From: Aquilaria yunnanensis
Taxonomy: Eukaryota > Streptophyta > Magnoliopsida > Malvales > Thymelaeaceae
DNA: 64,000 bases
Direction of reading: 5' to 3'
NCBI GenBank assembly: GCA_039654915.1
Contig: CM077593.1
Coordinates: 114,129,413-114,193,412, forward strand
The notes under the pieces: model-generated
Databases searched by the model: none
Told to the model about the DNA's origin: nothing
The model's input: only the letters and a program-made list of their open reading frames with translations
Shown here: positions 46,076-58,996 of the stretch, piece after piece
Numbering within the stretch: position 1 is the first letter of the stretch
Layout of the letters: every line of letters begins with the position of its first letter
Position numbers and translations under genes: made by a program

Positions 46076-48560
46076 GGCAGGTAATGGTATGTTGCACTGC
46101 TGGCCTTGAAGGATGTTTGAATTGCTTCGCGACTTAGGAAACTCTATTTTCTTGAGGAAGATACTTCGTCAATCAGATTTGTTTCCAGATAAGTTGGAGC
46201 AAGTCAAATATGAATTCTGTTGTCACATGTAGCTTGTTGTGATGTTACGACCTACAGTTTGAGGAGGAATCATCCGTTCTAGTTTTGCTTAGTTTAAATC
46301 TCTCTCTCTCTCAAATTTTTTTTTTAAAATTTTTTTCTCGCCCAATGGTAGCCACAAACGTACTTCTATCGACTTTTCTCGTTTTTGCCTCAAAACAGAT
46401 TTACAAAACCAGCTGCAGAATCTATCCCATCTTGGAGCATCGCTCATTTTCATGATCCCCTTGTGTAACATGTCAGACAACACTAGCAAAGTCATGATGG
46501 CGAAACACATCCTTTCATGCAGAGCACACACAGGGATCAAGGTTCACAAATTTTGCTCGTTTGTTCTTAGCAGGGACTGTTGTGCTTGCTAAACCAATAG
46601 ATCATGACCCAAAAGGGTAGCCTACCTAGTGTGAAGTCCCAGTTGAGACGCATGATATATTTGTTTAAACTATGAAATACCGTGTAGCCTTTTAGTGTAG
46701 GGAAACTCCTAGCTGTCATTATTTATGATAATCCATTTCCTAATTATACGTAATCAAGTTATTTGTGGCCAACCATGAACTCCTAGCGGAGACTAGTCAT
46801 TTATTGGGCTTGGACAGAAAAAAAAAATGAAACTGAAAAACGAAAAACAAACAGACTATGGAGTGATTTGGAACATGATAGGAAAGTGACCCACATTTGC
46901 ATCAAAAGCTTCTCGCTTGTTATTTCTAGGTGCTGCTGAGCATTTTCAATGTGCAGAGTGAACTTGTTTATCTGAATTAAGGAGAGAGCCCGATATAACA
47001 TCTTACGTCTGACATGGTGCTCTAGCCCATTTTGATTATATTTTACTCGACCAATTTAGTTTTAATTAGTTTTCTTGGAACACAAACATCAACTTTAACC
47101 CACTCCAAAAGAAATGCCAACATATGGATGATGTGGTCACTTCCAGGACCATCCAACGACGTAATTACAATGCATTGGAACCTAACAACATGCATGGCTT
47201 CTATAGTGATTTCCTCTTTTGATATGTTATCGGTTTAGCAGCCACTTAAACCCAAATCATCCAAGACGTATCCGTCCCATAATTCTTTGTCACTTTTTAA
47301 CTTTTAAAATTATCAAGTGACTAAACTATCAAAGACTTTTGACATTTAAACAGTTCTTCTTTAATTGTTTGGTTGGGGTACCTAAAAGCATTTACAGGTA
47401 AGATGATGGATTAATCAATTATTTCTTTCAATCTAAAAAGCGGTGAGTCACATTTTACATTTTTAGTCTGTTTTTACCTTATTTGTATGAACTTGTGAGT
47501 CGATACATTTATACATCACCCATCACTTAGTTCCTCGAGAAATTCGTGTGACTTAAATCTGAGCCTGGACTTTGATAGTGTTTTCCAGTGCCAATCAAAC
47601 TAGTTAGCGGAGACAAATTATGGTGTTGTGATTAATAAGCCCACAAGGGTTGAACGAAAAGATGATACTACATTCTTTCATATTGCTCAAGTTCATTCGA
47701 TATTTGACAGAGACAAAATACACCATCTACGTTTATGGAGGAAAATAGTAACATAAGAGTTTGTTATTTCCGAATGGAATAACGAACAATTTCTCATTGT
47801 CCAAAATAAACTTGTCAGGGCTCCACATAAGAAGAACGGGGCCATTATTGGTGAGAGCCGATTTTCTGTTTTGTCGTTTCCCAGGCAAGGGGGGAAGAGA
47901 CATACAGACCCACTTGACCTAACTAGCCCACCATGTTCCATTCCATGATTCCCCAGTTTTCCATTAGATTCTTTTCTTCTCTTCCGGGCTGTCCTGTCCT
48001 AAGCTTATTCCATACTATTTCATTTACTTACCATTATTAGTTCGTGGCCTAATTACGTGAAGCGGCTCTCGGCTCTCCCATGAAGTACAAATTGCATATG
48101 CAAAAGTCGCCAAGTTTGAGAATTCCATAGCAATTATTCTTTTTTATGAGGGATAGTGTGGTGTGGACATTAGGAAAGGTGTCAAGATCAGATGATCTTC
48201 CATTGCATGGAAGTATCCGATGAAAGGACTAGTGGTTGTTACTTTTCAGAGAACAGAAACAGAAGAAGTGGGGGTTTGGAAAGGGCGGTGACTGCTAATT
48301 TGACACCCTGTGGACCATTCGCCATAACCACATTTCTGAATCCTAAATTTCCATCATTTTTCCATCAGACCAACACTAACATCGAACGTCTGCTACCCCC
48401 CATTTCCTGCCACTAATCTAGGATTTTTAGGCTGGCTCACTCTTTTTTCTTTAATACTTAAAGAATTTGGCTGGATTATATAATAAACCGCATAGTTTTT
48501 TATCCTTCTTAAAATATCTTCGAGTTAGGAAATTAATACCAAGATTCAATTATTTGGATT
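46076..48560. other. SF3B2 3' UTR and intergenic DNA
   Basis: The first few hundred bases after the SF3B2 stop are probably 3' UTR. Further on I see no domain in any frame, including 46289-46540 and 47693-47941 on the minus strand and 48192-48416 on the plus strand. No transposon ends can be paired. Confidence 0.45.
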
Positions 48561-48569
48561 ACTGTAAGA

Positions 48570-49180
48570 TTTTGTTCATTTCATAACATGTGTTATTTAT
48601 AAACAATGTTATTTCTTTAAGTAAGAAGTATTGTTCATCTCATATAAATATGTTGTTCTGGAAAATGCTGTGCATTTCATAAAATATTTTGTTCGCAAAT
48701 AATATTGTTCCTTTCATTAGGAAGTATTGTTTATTTCACACAAATGTGTCATTTATTTCTTAAGATGTGTTGTTCATAAATAGCATTGTTCCTTTGAATA
48801 AGAAGTGTTGTTCCATTCACAAAATTATATTTTTTTTGTAATATAGTGTTCTATCTAGTACGAAGTATTATTCTGTAAAATGCTGCCTATTTCATAATAA
48901 GTATTGTCCCATTCTTACAATTGTGATATTTCATAATATGTTATTCATTTCATAATAAATATTGTTCGTAGATAACGTTATTCAATTAAATAAGAAATCT
49001 TGTTTTATTTAGATAAATGTGTTATTCTGTAAAGTGTTATTCATTTCGTAAGATGTGCAATTTAACATGCAACGACTATCTTGTAAAAGGTGTTGTTTAT
49101 TTCGTAAAATGTTATGTTTGAGACGCAGTGATAGTTTTATAAGATGTGTTGTTCAAGATGCAATGACAGTTTTATAAATA
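48570..49180. repeat. TTGTTC-rich minisatellite, about 100-110 bp unit
   Basis: Words such as GTTCATTTCATAA, ATGTGTTGTTCATAAATA, ATTGTTCCTTT.A.TAAGAAGT and TGTTCTGTAAAATGCTG recur in order at about 48573, 48675, 48770 and 48875, then more loosely to 49180. Copies are strongly diverged. Confidence 0.6.
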
Positions 49181-49499
49181 TCATGAAAATATAGGTATAT
49201 TGTTGTACAATGGGTGCACCAAATAACTATTCTTATTCTTCCGCACATCATCTTTTCATTTTTCCCATAAAAATTGCAAATGAGAAAAAATATAGCAAAT
49301 TAGAGTGAAGTTTATCGAGAAGGAATGTTCACATGACAAGGCTTGGAAGGTTTGTTAACATTTATTTATAGCAAGCTAGTTTCTCGTCATGATTTGGGTA
49401 TATGTGAATTTTTTTTTTCAAAAAAATAACTTTTTTTTATATATATTTCTCAATCATTTTTTCCATTTTCACGTTGTTAGTGAAAATGTTCTATTATCA

Positions 49500-49960
49500 T
49501 TAGTGAGGCGGATCCGTTTGGATGATCCACTGATAATCCAGTTGAGAAGATTCCGTAAAGATTGAACCAAACGTGATTTCATGCGCCCGCTTAAGTAAGA
49601 GGAAAGGGGAGTGCACACATTAGCCCTAGGAGCTCAATTCAGTCTACATATGTGTCAGTCTCCCACCAAACCCAAAGAGTGTCATGCACCTCAAAACCTA
49701 TAAATACCCCTCCCTTCTTCATTTTTGGAATTCAATCATTACATTTATTAGCCTTTGACCAAACTAAACCCCATAAATTCTATTTTTGACTTAGACATCA
49801 GAGTGTCTTCCAGGTGTTTAGTCCATGACCCTAGAGCTTCTTTCCCATACCAAGGAAGATCAGTGAGTTTGACTTACTCAAAGCTTGAGCAGTAATATCC
49901 AAGCTCCCTGCTCAAATAGCACCTCTTAGGATGGAAATTAACATTGACATCATTTATGGC
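49500..49960 (+). mobile_element. LTR-like segment of gypsy element 1
   Basis: CCTATAAATACCCC (49697-49710) is a promoter-like TATA context. About 90 bases later comes GACTTAGACATCAGAGTGTC, a word characteristic of several plant Ty3/gypsy LTRs. Left and right LTR limits are not clear, and no second copy is in the window. Confidence 0.5.
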
Positions 49961-51165
49961 AAGTGCATGAAAAACTAAAAGGATGATTTGCTTAGGAATG
50001 ATGTGATGGATTTGCGTCCTCTAACCACGTCAATCATAGGAACATTCCGAATCCCTAATGTGCTAGTACCACTAGGAATGTTGGCGCTGAAGATGTTCCA
50101 ACAACTATATGCTAGGCTAGGAGCTTTAGCATAAGCTCCCCAATTACCGAATGCCTTAATAGATCTGGGCACATGCACTCGGTTGAGGTCTCTACCCTGT
50201 CGACCAGAGACTCGGTATACCAATCTAATAGAAAATGACTCATTTTTCCTAAAGCCCCTAATAAGCATAATGATAAGTAAAGACCTGCCCTTTATTATGA
50301 TTCTCGCCTATATCTTGTATATATTTATCAATACAAAAATAACCCTTTAGGGAGAACATGGAACTCTATGATAAAAATCATTGTTCTCAGGATTTTAAGA
50401 ATTTTCAGATCCCACCCCATTCCAAGAACAACCACTTTGGCACAAAATGACCTTTTTTTCTAGGATAGTTTATGGGCCACAAACATCCTAGCATATAGTG
50501 CCAACCTCTAAGTTACCGTTTGTCTTCTGGACCATAGCTCGAGCCACCACATTCCTTTGAGATTGTAGCCTATAGGCCACCAATATCCTTTAAGACCACA
50601 ATTCATAAGCCACCAACATCTTATAGGACTGAGCAGATTTACGGGATACTGCTGAGCTCCAGGATTGCTATTGCCTACGGGTTACAAAGATCCTCTTAGG
50701 TACTTTGGCATTCTAACTAGCCCATAATGTAGGGAACCTCCTCAAACCTAGAGCCAACACCTCAGATGAGGATGTTTAATGGTCATAAGTAGCCACAAGG
50801 TGAGCAAATTATTACTTCGAGCCGTATGTCATACTTAGCCCTTTAATCTTTACCTATTCATGTCAGTACAACGGACAACACCCTTAAACATTGGTTTGAC
50901 CACCACTGACTAGTTCAAGTGGATCCTCATAATGTAGGAGGAGCAATTCACCAAGCTCCAGGCAGAATTGTCACAACCTCTGGGGTACTGAGGATGAAAA
51001 TGACAAATCAACTCCTTTATTCTCGTCCTTGTAGTAAGCCCCAATGTCGGATAAATCTAAACTTCCATATTTGGAAATGTATGATGGTGCTACTGATCTA
51101 TGCAACCACATTTAGTCATTCTTTGACAAGTTAAAACTATTCAACTATCATGATGATGAAGGACT
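49960..51165 (+). pseudogene. Gypsy element 1: leader and N-terminal gag remnant
   Basis: Around 51058-51160 a plus-strand frame reads KLPYLEMYDGATDLCNHI, a good match to the gag opening (P.LE.YDG..DP..H) of plant Ty3/gypsy elements. It is interrupted by a stop. The 1 kb upstream is leader-like, with no intact frame. A later gag and protease part of a similar element appears at 60090-61110, so the copy seems to have been split. Confidence 0.5.
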
Positions 51166-51169
51166 AGCA

Positions 51170-51974
51170 AGCCTAGAGACATCTACGGACCATTTAGTGA
51201 TCAACCTAGGACCTATAACAAGGAAGAGGGCTAAAGAGATGCAAGAAGCATTCTAAATCTTAATTTTGGAGCATTTGGAGCCAAACTTTAGCATACAGGC
51301 TTTTGGCCAGCCAAGAAGTGTCCAGGACCCAAATTCATTTATTTTTATCAATATTATGAAGATCCAAGTTAGAGAAGACAAAAAATCTTTGCCGGACATA
51401 GAAGACCTAAGCATGACTAAAGAGCCTCGAGGTTGCACTCGAAAACCCTTTTGGAGACCCTTCCAACCATTTTAGTATGCAAGTGTTTTTTTACCAGTTT
51501 TTCTTTGTTAATTCTTGTTTTCTATGTATTTTTAGGCTAAGGACCAGATTTTGGGCATATTGGATAAAGGGCATACACATTGTACAATTTAGCTATAATT
51601 AGTGCTTTTGTTCTTCTAGGACTTCTATTTCATTTTGGGTTTGTTTTGGATGGCTACCTTATTTAGGAATACTTAAATAAGGCTTGTAATTCATGGCTTG
51701 CACACAACTTAATAATATTTCAAGTTACTTTGAGCAATTCTTATATTTCTTGTTCTATCTTAGCTCTTTATTGCACTTATGCTCCAAGTTATTTTTTTTT
51801 CAATCAAATTTCTTCTAATTTTTCTTCTACAATTCTTCTTCTCATCCTTGATTCTATTTTTAACTTTATTTCTTTCCATATTAATCAATTTCTTATTCTT
51901 GGAACAAGTTTGGATAGTAAACAATTCGGGTAATTTTTGGAACTTTAGTATCTTGGGCAACAAGCAATCCATCA
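51170..51974 (+). mobile_element. Gypsy element 2: 5' LTR carrying a pol C-terminal signature
   Basis: The sequence ends CCATCA just before a tRNA-iMet-type primer-binding site, which fixes the right edge of the LTR. Its left part (51200-51475) encodes GPITRKRAKEMQEAF and a tail ending FWRPFQPF, a signature normally found at the C-terminus of gypsy pol. In CRM-type chromoviruses pol runs into the 3' LTR, so both LTRs carry this piece. That would explain the order here. The alternative is the end of an older tandem copy. The left boundary is approximate. Confidence 0.5.
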
Positions 51975-51976
51975 AG

Positions 51977-51989
51977 TAGTATCAGAGCC
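51977..51989 (+). promoter_or_regulatory. Primer-binding site of gypsy element 2
   Basis: TAGTATCAGAGCC differs by one base from TGGTATCAGAGCC, the usual plant LTR-retrotransposon site complementary to initiator methionine tRNA. It lies 2 bases after the LTR end, as expected. Confidence 0.8.
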
Positions 51990-51994
51990 AAAGT

Positions 51995-52085
51995 TTCAGA
52001 AGTAGGACCTATCTATTTTCTTTTTGTGTTCATTTAGCTTTAATTCAATAATTCCAGAAGTAGGACCTATCTATTTTCTTTCATA
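51995..52085 (+). repeat. Direct duplication in the gypsy 2 leader
   Basis: AGAAGTAGGACCTATCTATTTTCTTT occurs near 51999 and again near 52056. It is a 57-bp-period duplication in the untranslated leader. Confidence 0.85.
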
Positions 52086-55000
52086 ATTCCATTCATTCTT
52101 ATTTGTTTTGTTCTTGCCTTTTTCAAATTTCCTCAATTGTGTTTAAATAATCCAAAACCGAGCCTACTTTGTTTCTTTCTTCATCCAAATTCATCCAAGT
52201 GTTGCTACCATTATTCCATCTGTGTATTGTGCATCCAACACATCTAGAAAATACCAAAATAAATTCATTATCATTTTATTTTTTTTGCATTCCTTTCATA
52301 CAAGTTCTATTCTTTTAATACAAGTTGCATTCTCTCTCTTGTTGCAAGTATTGATTTCTTTCTTTCTTCTTTTTCTTTTTTTTTTTTTTGCAGCAAGAAG
52401 TTGTTTAAAAGATTTGAAAGCCAATTCTATTAAGAAAAACAATAAATATCAATCATACCATGGTTGGATAACCTTTTTGAAAACAAGCAAAATTCATTTT
52501 AGTTGGAAAAACTCTAATTTTCTTGAAACCCTAATTCACCCGAGAAACCATAGTTTTTCTCTATCTTGTTCTTTCAATCTTTCATTGCAAGAACATCATA
52601 TTTCCAATTTTTTCTAACATTTTTCTTCCTATTTTCTTTCTTCCTAAAAGGATTTTAAAAGTTTTGGTGTGCTTTGAGTGAGTTGTTTTTGAACTTGAAA
52701 GATTTGGTTATATAAGCAACTTTTCACTAACAAATTTGAGATAAAAAAGTGTTTTGTGAAGTTCTTTGATTTTAGGAGTTATGTCTAAAGAAGTGAACCA
52801 ATACATGAAGGAGGATGTGGATAACTATACAATCCAAGATATGTGCTCAAGGTTCAAGCTAATATTGGACCAACTAAAAGAGACTAACAAAAGGTTGGAT
52901 AGGCAAAATAGAAAGTTGGAGGAACTTAGTGCTTATAGAGCACCTCAAAAGGGCATCATAGGCCGAAATCTAGAGATAGCACCACTTAGAAGAGATTTAA
53001 TCACAAGTCAAGAGTTTCAAGTCTATAAAGATGAGGACCTTGAAAGCTTTCCACCACCATCACCACCACTAAGGAGACCCGTGAGGGGGCAACCAAAAGA
53101 GGACCCAAATCTCAACTCCATCAAGTTACAAATTCCATAATTCAAAGGAATAAGTGATCCAGAGGCATTCCTTGAATAGTTGGCCAAAGTGGAGATGATC
53201 ATTGAGTGTTACACCTATCTAGAAGATAAGAAGGTAAAACTTGCCATTTTGGAGTTTACAAACTATGCACTTGCTTGGTAGACTTAGGCTATGAGTTCAA
53301 GGCAAATAAACTATGATAATCTGATTCAAACATGGCATGAGTTGAAAACTATCATAAGAAAGAGATTTGTTTTAAGTTTTACCAAAAAAAGCTACATCAA
53401 GGGCTTCAAAGATTGACCCTAAGGGGAAGATTTGTAGGGGACTATTATAAAGACTTGGAGGTGACCATGATGAGGCTAACATAGAGGAGGATCAAGAGGC
53501 AATTATGGCAAGATGTTTACATGGCTTAAACACTAACATTGTTAATCTTGTTGAGTTGCAACCATGTGTAGAGCTAGATGACATAGTGCACACAACCATA
53601 AAGTTAAAGAAGCAACTCAAGAGGAGAAGGGCAATAAGATATGCACCAAAATGCCTAACCTAATGCAAACATAGCCCAATGAAGCAAGAAGGGAGGAGTC
53701 CAAGAAGGAGGAGTTTAGAAGCAACGCTGAGGCACCTTTCAAAGGCCTAAGGACGGTATTTCTAATCCTCAACTCATTGTTAAAGATCATGATGGAGTAT
53801 AATTTAAGTGCAAGGGTGAAGGTCATTATGCAAGAGATTATGTCAATCAATGAGTCATGATGTTGAATGACTAAGGTGAAGTTGTGATTAATGAAAATGA
53901 CAATAAAGATCATGATTTACCAAGTGAGCCTACTATGAGAGATGATTTGTATATGGAGTGTGTAGATGAGGTGTACACTTATGGCTAGAAGAGCTTTGAA
54001 TGTTTAAATCAAAGAGGAGAATGACCAAAAAGAGAACATCTTTCACACAAGATGCTACATTGGAGGAAAGATATGTGGTAAGATTATTGATGGTGGAAGT
54101 TATACTAATATTGCTAGTACTACTTTGGTTGATAAGTTACAACTTTCAATTATAAAACATCTGAGACTAAGCTATAATGGCTTAATAATGAAGGTAAAAT
54201 CCAAGTGACAAGGCAAGTGATGGAATCCTTCAAGATTGGGGGGTATGAGGATAAATTTGTATGGGGTGTTATACCTATGGAAGCAAGTCACATCTTTTTG
54301 GGATGACCTTGGCAATATGATAGAGGTGATTTTTGATGATTTCAAGAATATGTACTCATTCAAGTTTAAGAAGAGGCCCATCACATTGGTGCAACTTATA
54401 CAACAGCAAGTCCTGGAGGATTAAAGGAAAATCAATAGTGAAGTAGAGAGAAAATCAAATGAGAGGAAAAAAAGAGATAAGGGGTTGAGTGAAAAGAAAC
54501 TTGAAGGAAAAGTTAAGAGAACATTTGAGAGGTGTGATAATAGTAGACTTAAGGGGAGGATGAGTGTTAAGAGTTCCTGAGGTAAAACAAACAAGGGAGA
54601 GTTGAGAGAAGAAAAGAGAGCTTGTTAATCAAGATAAGTGATATGAGGAAAGTCTTGAAAGCACAAAGGTCAATGCTTTTTTTACTTTACAAAAGGTCTT
54701 TCTTCCTTTCTAATGACTTAATCAACAAACTTTCAAGTGCTGTTGTGTCGTCGTTGAAGGATTTTGAAAATGTGTTCTCAAATATGCCAAGTGGACTATC
54801 ACTTTTTAGGGGCATTGAGTATCAAATTAATATTATTTCTAAAGCTCCTATTCCAAATAAGATTACACATAAGAGCAACCTCGAGGAGACAAAGGAGATT
54901 CAAAGATAAGTTGAAGATTTGATGTCTAAAGGCAATGTAAGAAAAAGCTTCAGCCTTTGTGTTGTGCTTGTGATCTGAGTGCCTAAAAAGAATGGTACTT

Positions 55001-55753
55001 GGAGAATGTGCATGGATTATAGGCCTATCAACAAAAATCACTATATAGTATATACATCCTATCCCTTGACTTGATGACATGCTTGATGAATTAAATGGTT
55101 ATACTATATTTTCAAAGGTTGATCTTAAGAGTAGTTACCATCAGATGAGAATGAGGGAAGGAGATGAATGAAAAACTACTTTTAAGACTGGATATGGGCT
55201 TTATGAATGGTTAGTCATGCCATTTAGACTTACTAATTCTCCTAATACTTTTATGAGACTTATGAATCATGTTCTTAGAGATTTGATTGATAAGTTTGTT
55301 GTGGTTTACATTGATGACGTTATACTCTATAGTAAAAGTTTACATGAGCATGTTGAGCATCTAAGGCATGTGTTAGAGACATTAAGAGTACAAAAGTTGT
55401 ATGCCAATATTAGGAAATGTTGTTTTTGTACTAATCGAGTTATATTCCTTGGTTTTGTTGTGAGTTCTAAAAGTGTAGAAGTTGACAAAAAGAAGGTAAG
55501 AGCCATAGAAGAATAACCCATTCTTAAGTCTATTTCTGAGGTGAGATCTTTCCATAGTCTTGCTAGCCTTTATAGGAGGTTTTTGAAAGATTTTTATAGC
55601 ATTGCTACACATTTAAATGAGATTGTTAAAAAGAATGTAGGCTTTAAGTGGGAGAAAGCTCAAGAAGATGCATTTAGGCCATTAAAGCACAAATTGGGCA
55701 ATTCACCTGTTTTAGCTTTGCCTGATTTTTCTAAGATTTTTGAAATTGAATAT

Positions 55754-55758
55754 GATAC
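55754..55758. repeat. Solo LTR 1 target-site duplication, left copy
   Basis: GATAC here pairs with GATTC at 57286-57290 (one mismatch). The RNase H frame of gypsy 2 reads on through the right-hand copy. Confidence 0.7.
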
Positions 55759-57285
55759 TGCAGGGTTTCAGGAGCCAACAAATGTAGCCGAAACTAACCA
55801 AAACCCTATAAGATACAAGTGAAATGAAGTAAATTGGGTATTCAAAATTTTTATACCTAGTCCGCTGGGATCTTTCACCCAACTAATGAGTCGAATCATA
55901 AACTTGAACAGTTGATATGTTCAAGCTTTCTGCGGTATCCATATGAACCACTTGGATTACCACGCATCCACCACGTTTTGGCAGTTGCATTCCTCTTGCA
56001 TCCGCAGTACTAGCTTGCATCCTCCAAAGAAGGGCAAGAGGAAAGTATGGCTAGAACTTTTCAGAACCCTTCTGATTTTGTCTTTTAGGAGACTAGGGCT
56101 AAGGCCACAAAAATTCTCACTATATTGAGACTTAACTCCTAAGCTTAATAGGTTTTATAACCCTAATCGAATTAGGCCTAATTTCTGGCTTCATAATGAC
56201 TCAACCTTTCTCACTATATGATATATATATAATGATACTTAACTCCTAAGTCGAATAGGTTTTGTAACCCTAATCGAATTAGGCCTAATTTTGGGCTTCA
56301 TAATGGCTCTACCTTTGGGTCAATTATTAATTCAAAATTATCATGAAACCAAAACCTAAAAAATTTGGCCTATGTACTCAAATAATCCAATTGGCTCTAT
56401 GTGTGTGACTTAATAGGCTCTTATCACATTGGCAATGATCATAAATCACATTTATGGTCATAAACAATGAGTGGTGTCTAGTAACACATCATTGCTACCC
56501 AAGTAACAACATAGTCGATGATTTGACTAAACCTCTATGATCATTATTTGTGTATGTTATTATCCTTTTATCCAAGATATCAAGATTGAGCACGTGACAT
56601 AGAATGTGTCACTCTCGTCCAGCCCAATCTAAGGTTTTTTGATTATCGAGTAAACTGACTAAAATTGATGACATTGATATCCCATATCAACTCATCTGAG
56701 TATGGTTATGCATTTCCTCAATTTTACTCAATCAAGGGACCCAAAGATATCACTCCCGTTATATAGGAGGGAAAAATTTCATCTTGATCATATAATACCC
56801 TTTACATGATATGTGACATACCCAATGACCACTTTCATGTTCACTCAGTTACGAGCAACAAAAGGAAGTATCAAAGTATGTGACTCATATGTAGGGAATA
56901 TTAATGACCTTAGATCAAAGGATTACATATACCATGATCACTATGAAAATTACTTATGACACTCATATAATGATCCATGTAGCGTTCTCAGGGTGGGTCG
57001 GTCCAGTACACAAGTTCTCAAACTTGTACCCATATGTAGATTACATATCTCATATTAGTTTCCACACATACTAGTCTTTATGTATTATTGTAACCTACTT
57101 CACAATAATACTAGACCATGGATGTTTAAGAATACTATTATTCTTGGGTTATAATTATGTTTGATTATGTCACACGCAAACAAAACAATAAACATAACTA
57201 CTGGATTAATGCCTCAATAAAATATCATGACTTATTGTGCAAAATACAATCATCTCATGATTGACTTTTGGGCATAACACTAATA
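55759..57285 (-). mobile_element. Solo LTR 1, inserted in gypsy 2 RNase H
   Basis: The 1527-bp insert starts TGCAGGGTTTCAGG and ends GGGCATAACACTAATA. Read on the minus strand that is TATTAGTGTTATGCCC...CCTGAAACCCTGCA, close to the TG...CA form of an LTR with one decayed end base. A 5-bp duplication flanks it. It contains no gag, pol or primer-binding site, and its removal rejoins the RNase H domain. These facts fit a solo LTR left by LTR-LTR recombination. An internal duplication lies at 56114-56321. The family is not known. Confidence 0.75.
56114..56321. repeat. Internal direct duplication in solo LTR 1
   Basis: TTCTCACTATAT starts both copies (56114 and 56208). Both continue through CTTAACTCCTAAG, AATAGGTTTT, AACCCTAATCGAATTAGGCC and GGCTTCATAATG. 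Indels separate them. Confidence 0.85.
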
Positions 57286-58510
57286 GATTCATGTGGACAT
57301 GGTATTGGAGCTATTTTAATGCATGAGGGGTGGACTATAGCTTACTTTAGTGAAGAGTAAAATGGAGCAACCTTAAACTACCTAATCTATGACAAAGAGA
57401 TGTGTGTTTTGGTGAGAACACTTGAAACTTAGCAACATTATCTATGGCTGAAAGAGTTCATCATCTATACATACCACCAATCATTGAAGCATTTAAAGGC
57501 CTAAGGAAAGCTTAGTAAAAGGCATGCAAAATGGGTAGAGTTCATAGAAACCTTTCCATACCACATCAAGTATAAGCAAGGTAAGGAGAATGTTCTGGCT
57601 GATGCATTATCAAGGAGGTTTATTCTTCTTTCTACCTTAAATGCAAAAATATTAGGGTTTGAGTATTTAAAGGATTTATATTTAGAAGATTTTGACTTTG
57701 GATAAGTATATGCAAAGTGTGCAAATTCAAGTTATGAAAAGTTTTATAAAGTTGATCGTTTTCTTTTCAAGTAAGATAAGGTGTGCATTTCTAAGTCTTC
57801 TTTGAGAACTTAAAGAAAAGGTCTTTTGGCTGAAAATAGAGAAAGATATGGAGAAATTTTGTTCTAGTTATCTTGAGTGTAAAAAGGCTAAGTCAAAGAA
57901 AATCCTTATGGTCTTTTCACTCATTTACTTATTCCATCTCATTTGTGGGTTGACTTTTCTATGGATTTTGTTGTAGGACTTCTTAGAACAAAGAATGGAA
58001 AAGATTCTATCTTTGTAATTGGGGACAGATTCTCAAAGATAACTCACTTTGTTTCATGTCACAAGACTGGTGATGTTGTGCACATTACCAACTTATTCTT
58101 CAAGGAAGTTGTAAGATTGCATGGTATTCCTAGGACAATTGTAAGTGATTGAGATGTCAAGTTTTTAAGTCACTTTTGGAGAGTTTTGTGGGGCAAGTTA
58201 GGTACAAAGTTGCTGTTTTCCACAACTTGTCATTCACAAACTAATGGCTAAATTGAGGTAACCAATAGAACCTTGATTACTATACTTAGAGCCATTATCC
58301 AAAAGAATTAAAAACTTGGGAAGATGGTTTACAATATTTGACTTTGCTTCTAATAGGATAGTGCATAAAACCACAAGATTCTTACAATTTGATATTGTTT
58401 ATGATTTTAACCCACTAATCCCTGTGGATTTAATGCCTTGGACTATAAGTGATCTATCTAGCTTAGATGAGCTATTAAGGCCAAGATGGTCAAGTTTATG
58501 CATGAGAAGG

Positions 58511-58515
58511 TGAGG
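58511..58515. repeat. Solo LTR 2 target-site duplication, left copy
   Basis: TGAGG here is identical to 59957-59961. The gypsy 2 integrase frame reads HEKVR up to this point and continues in the same frame after the right-hand copy. Confidence 0.85.
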
Positions 58516-58723
58516 TGTTAAATGCATAAATCCACGGTCAAAGTGTTGACTTTTTGACAATTTTGACCGATAATTTCTTGTAACTCTTCCCTTTTTGTCT
58601 TAGTTTTTCTTGTTTTATTTGGCTTACTACAGGTTGGGACTGTGTTGTGGACCGGGCATTAGAAGCAGACTTGAGCAGGATGGCGTTTGGATGAAAGAAG
58701 CTATCGAAGCAGAAACTCAAGGC

Positions 58724-58851
58724 TGGTGACGTGTCGCCAGAAATCACGTCAGATTGGCGACGTGTCGCCAACCATATCAATGTTCTGTGAACTTTTTCTT
58801 TTCTGGTGATGTGTCGCCAGAATTCGAACCCAGATTGGAGACGTGTCGCCA
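58724..58851. promoter_or_regulatory. Four-copy TGGYGACGTGTCGCCA array in solo LTR 2
   Basis: Four 16-bp sites start at 58724, 58755, 58804 and 58836. The clearest is TGGCGACGTGTCGCCA, an almost perfect inverted repeat (TGGCGAC/GTCGCCA). Three of the four include ACGTGTC, a known ABRE/G-box-like bZIP-binding core; the third has ATGTGTC. Spacing is 31, 49 and 32, so two pairs form a duplicated module. They lie 140-260 bp upstream of the TATA box. Enhancer function is inferred. Confidence 0.6.
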
Positions 58852-58986
58852 ACGTCACTTTGTTTAACCGAAATCTCACATTTTTTATGGTCCCCCACTC
58901 TTCCCACCTGGTGAGCTGGCCTTGAAGAGGGATTCTTATCCCTTTAGGGTTTTAGGAAGAGGTGGCAAGGCAGAAAAAGTGAGGGA

Positions 58987-58996
58987 GTATAAATAG
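58987..58996 (+). promoter_or_regulatory. TATA box of solo LTR 2
   Basis: GTATAAATAG is a strong plant TATA context. It sits within the LTR downstream of the ACGTGTC array. Confidence 0.6.

Noticed and set aside
55217..55516. A functional reverse transcriptase gene
   Set aside because: The RT block is only a fragment. Stops and frameshifts lie on both sides, and the element lacks its 3' end.
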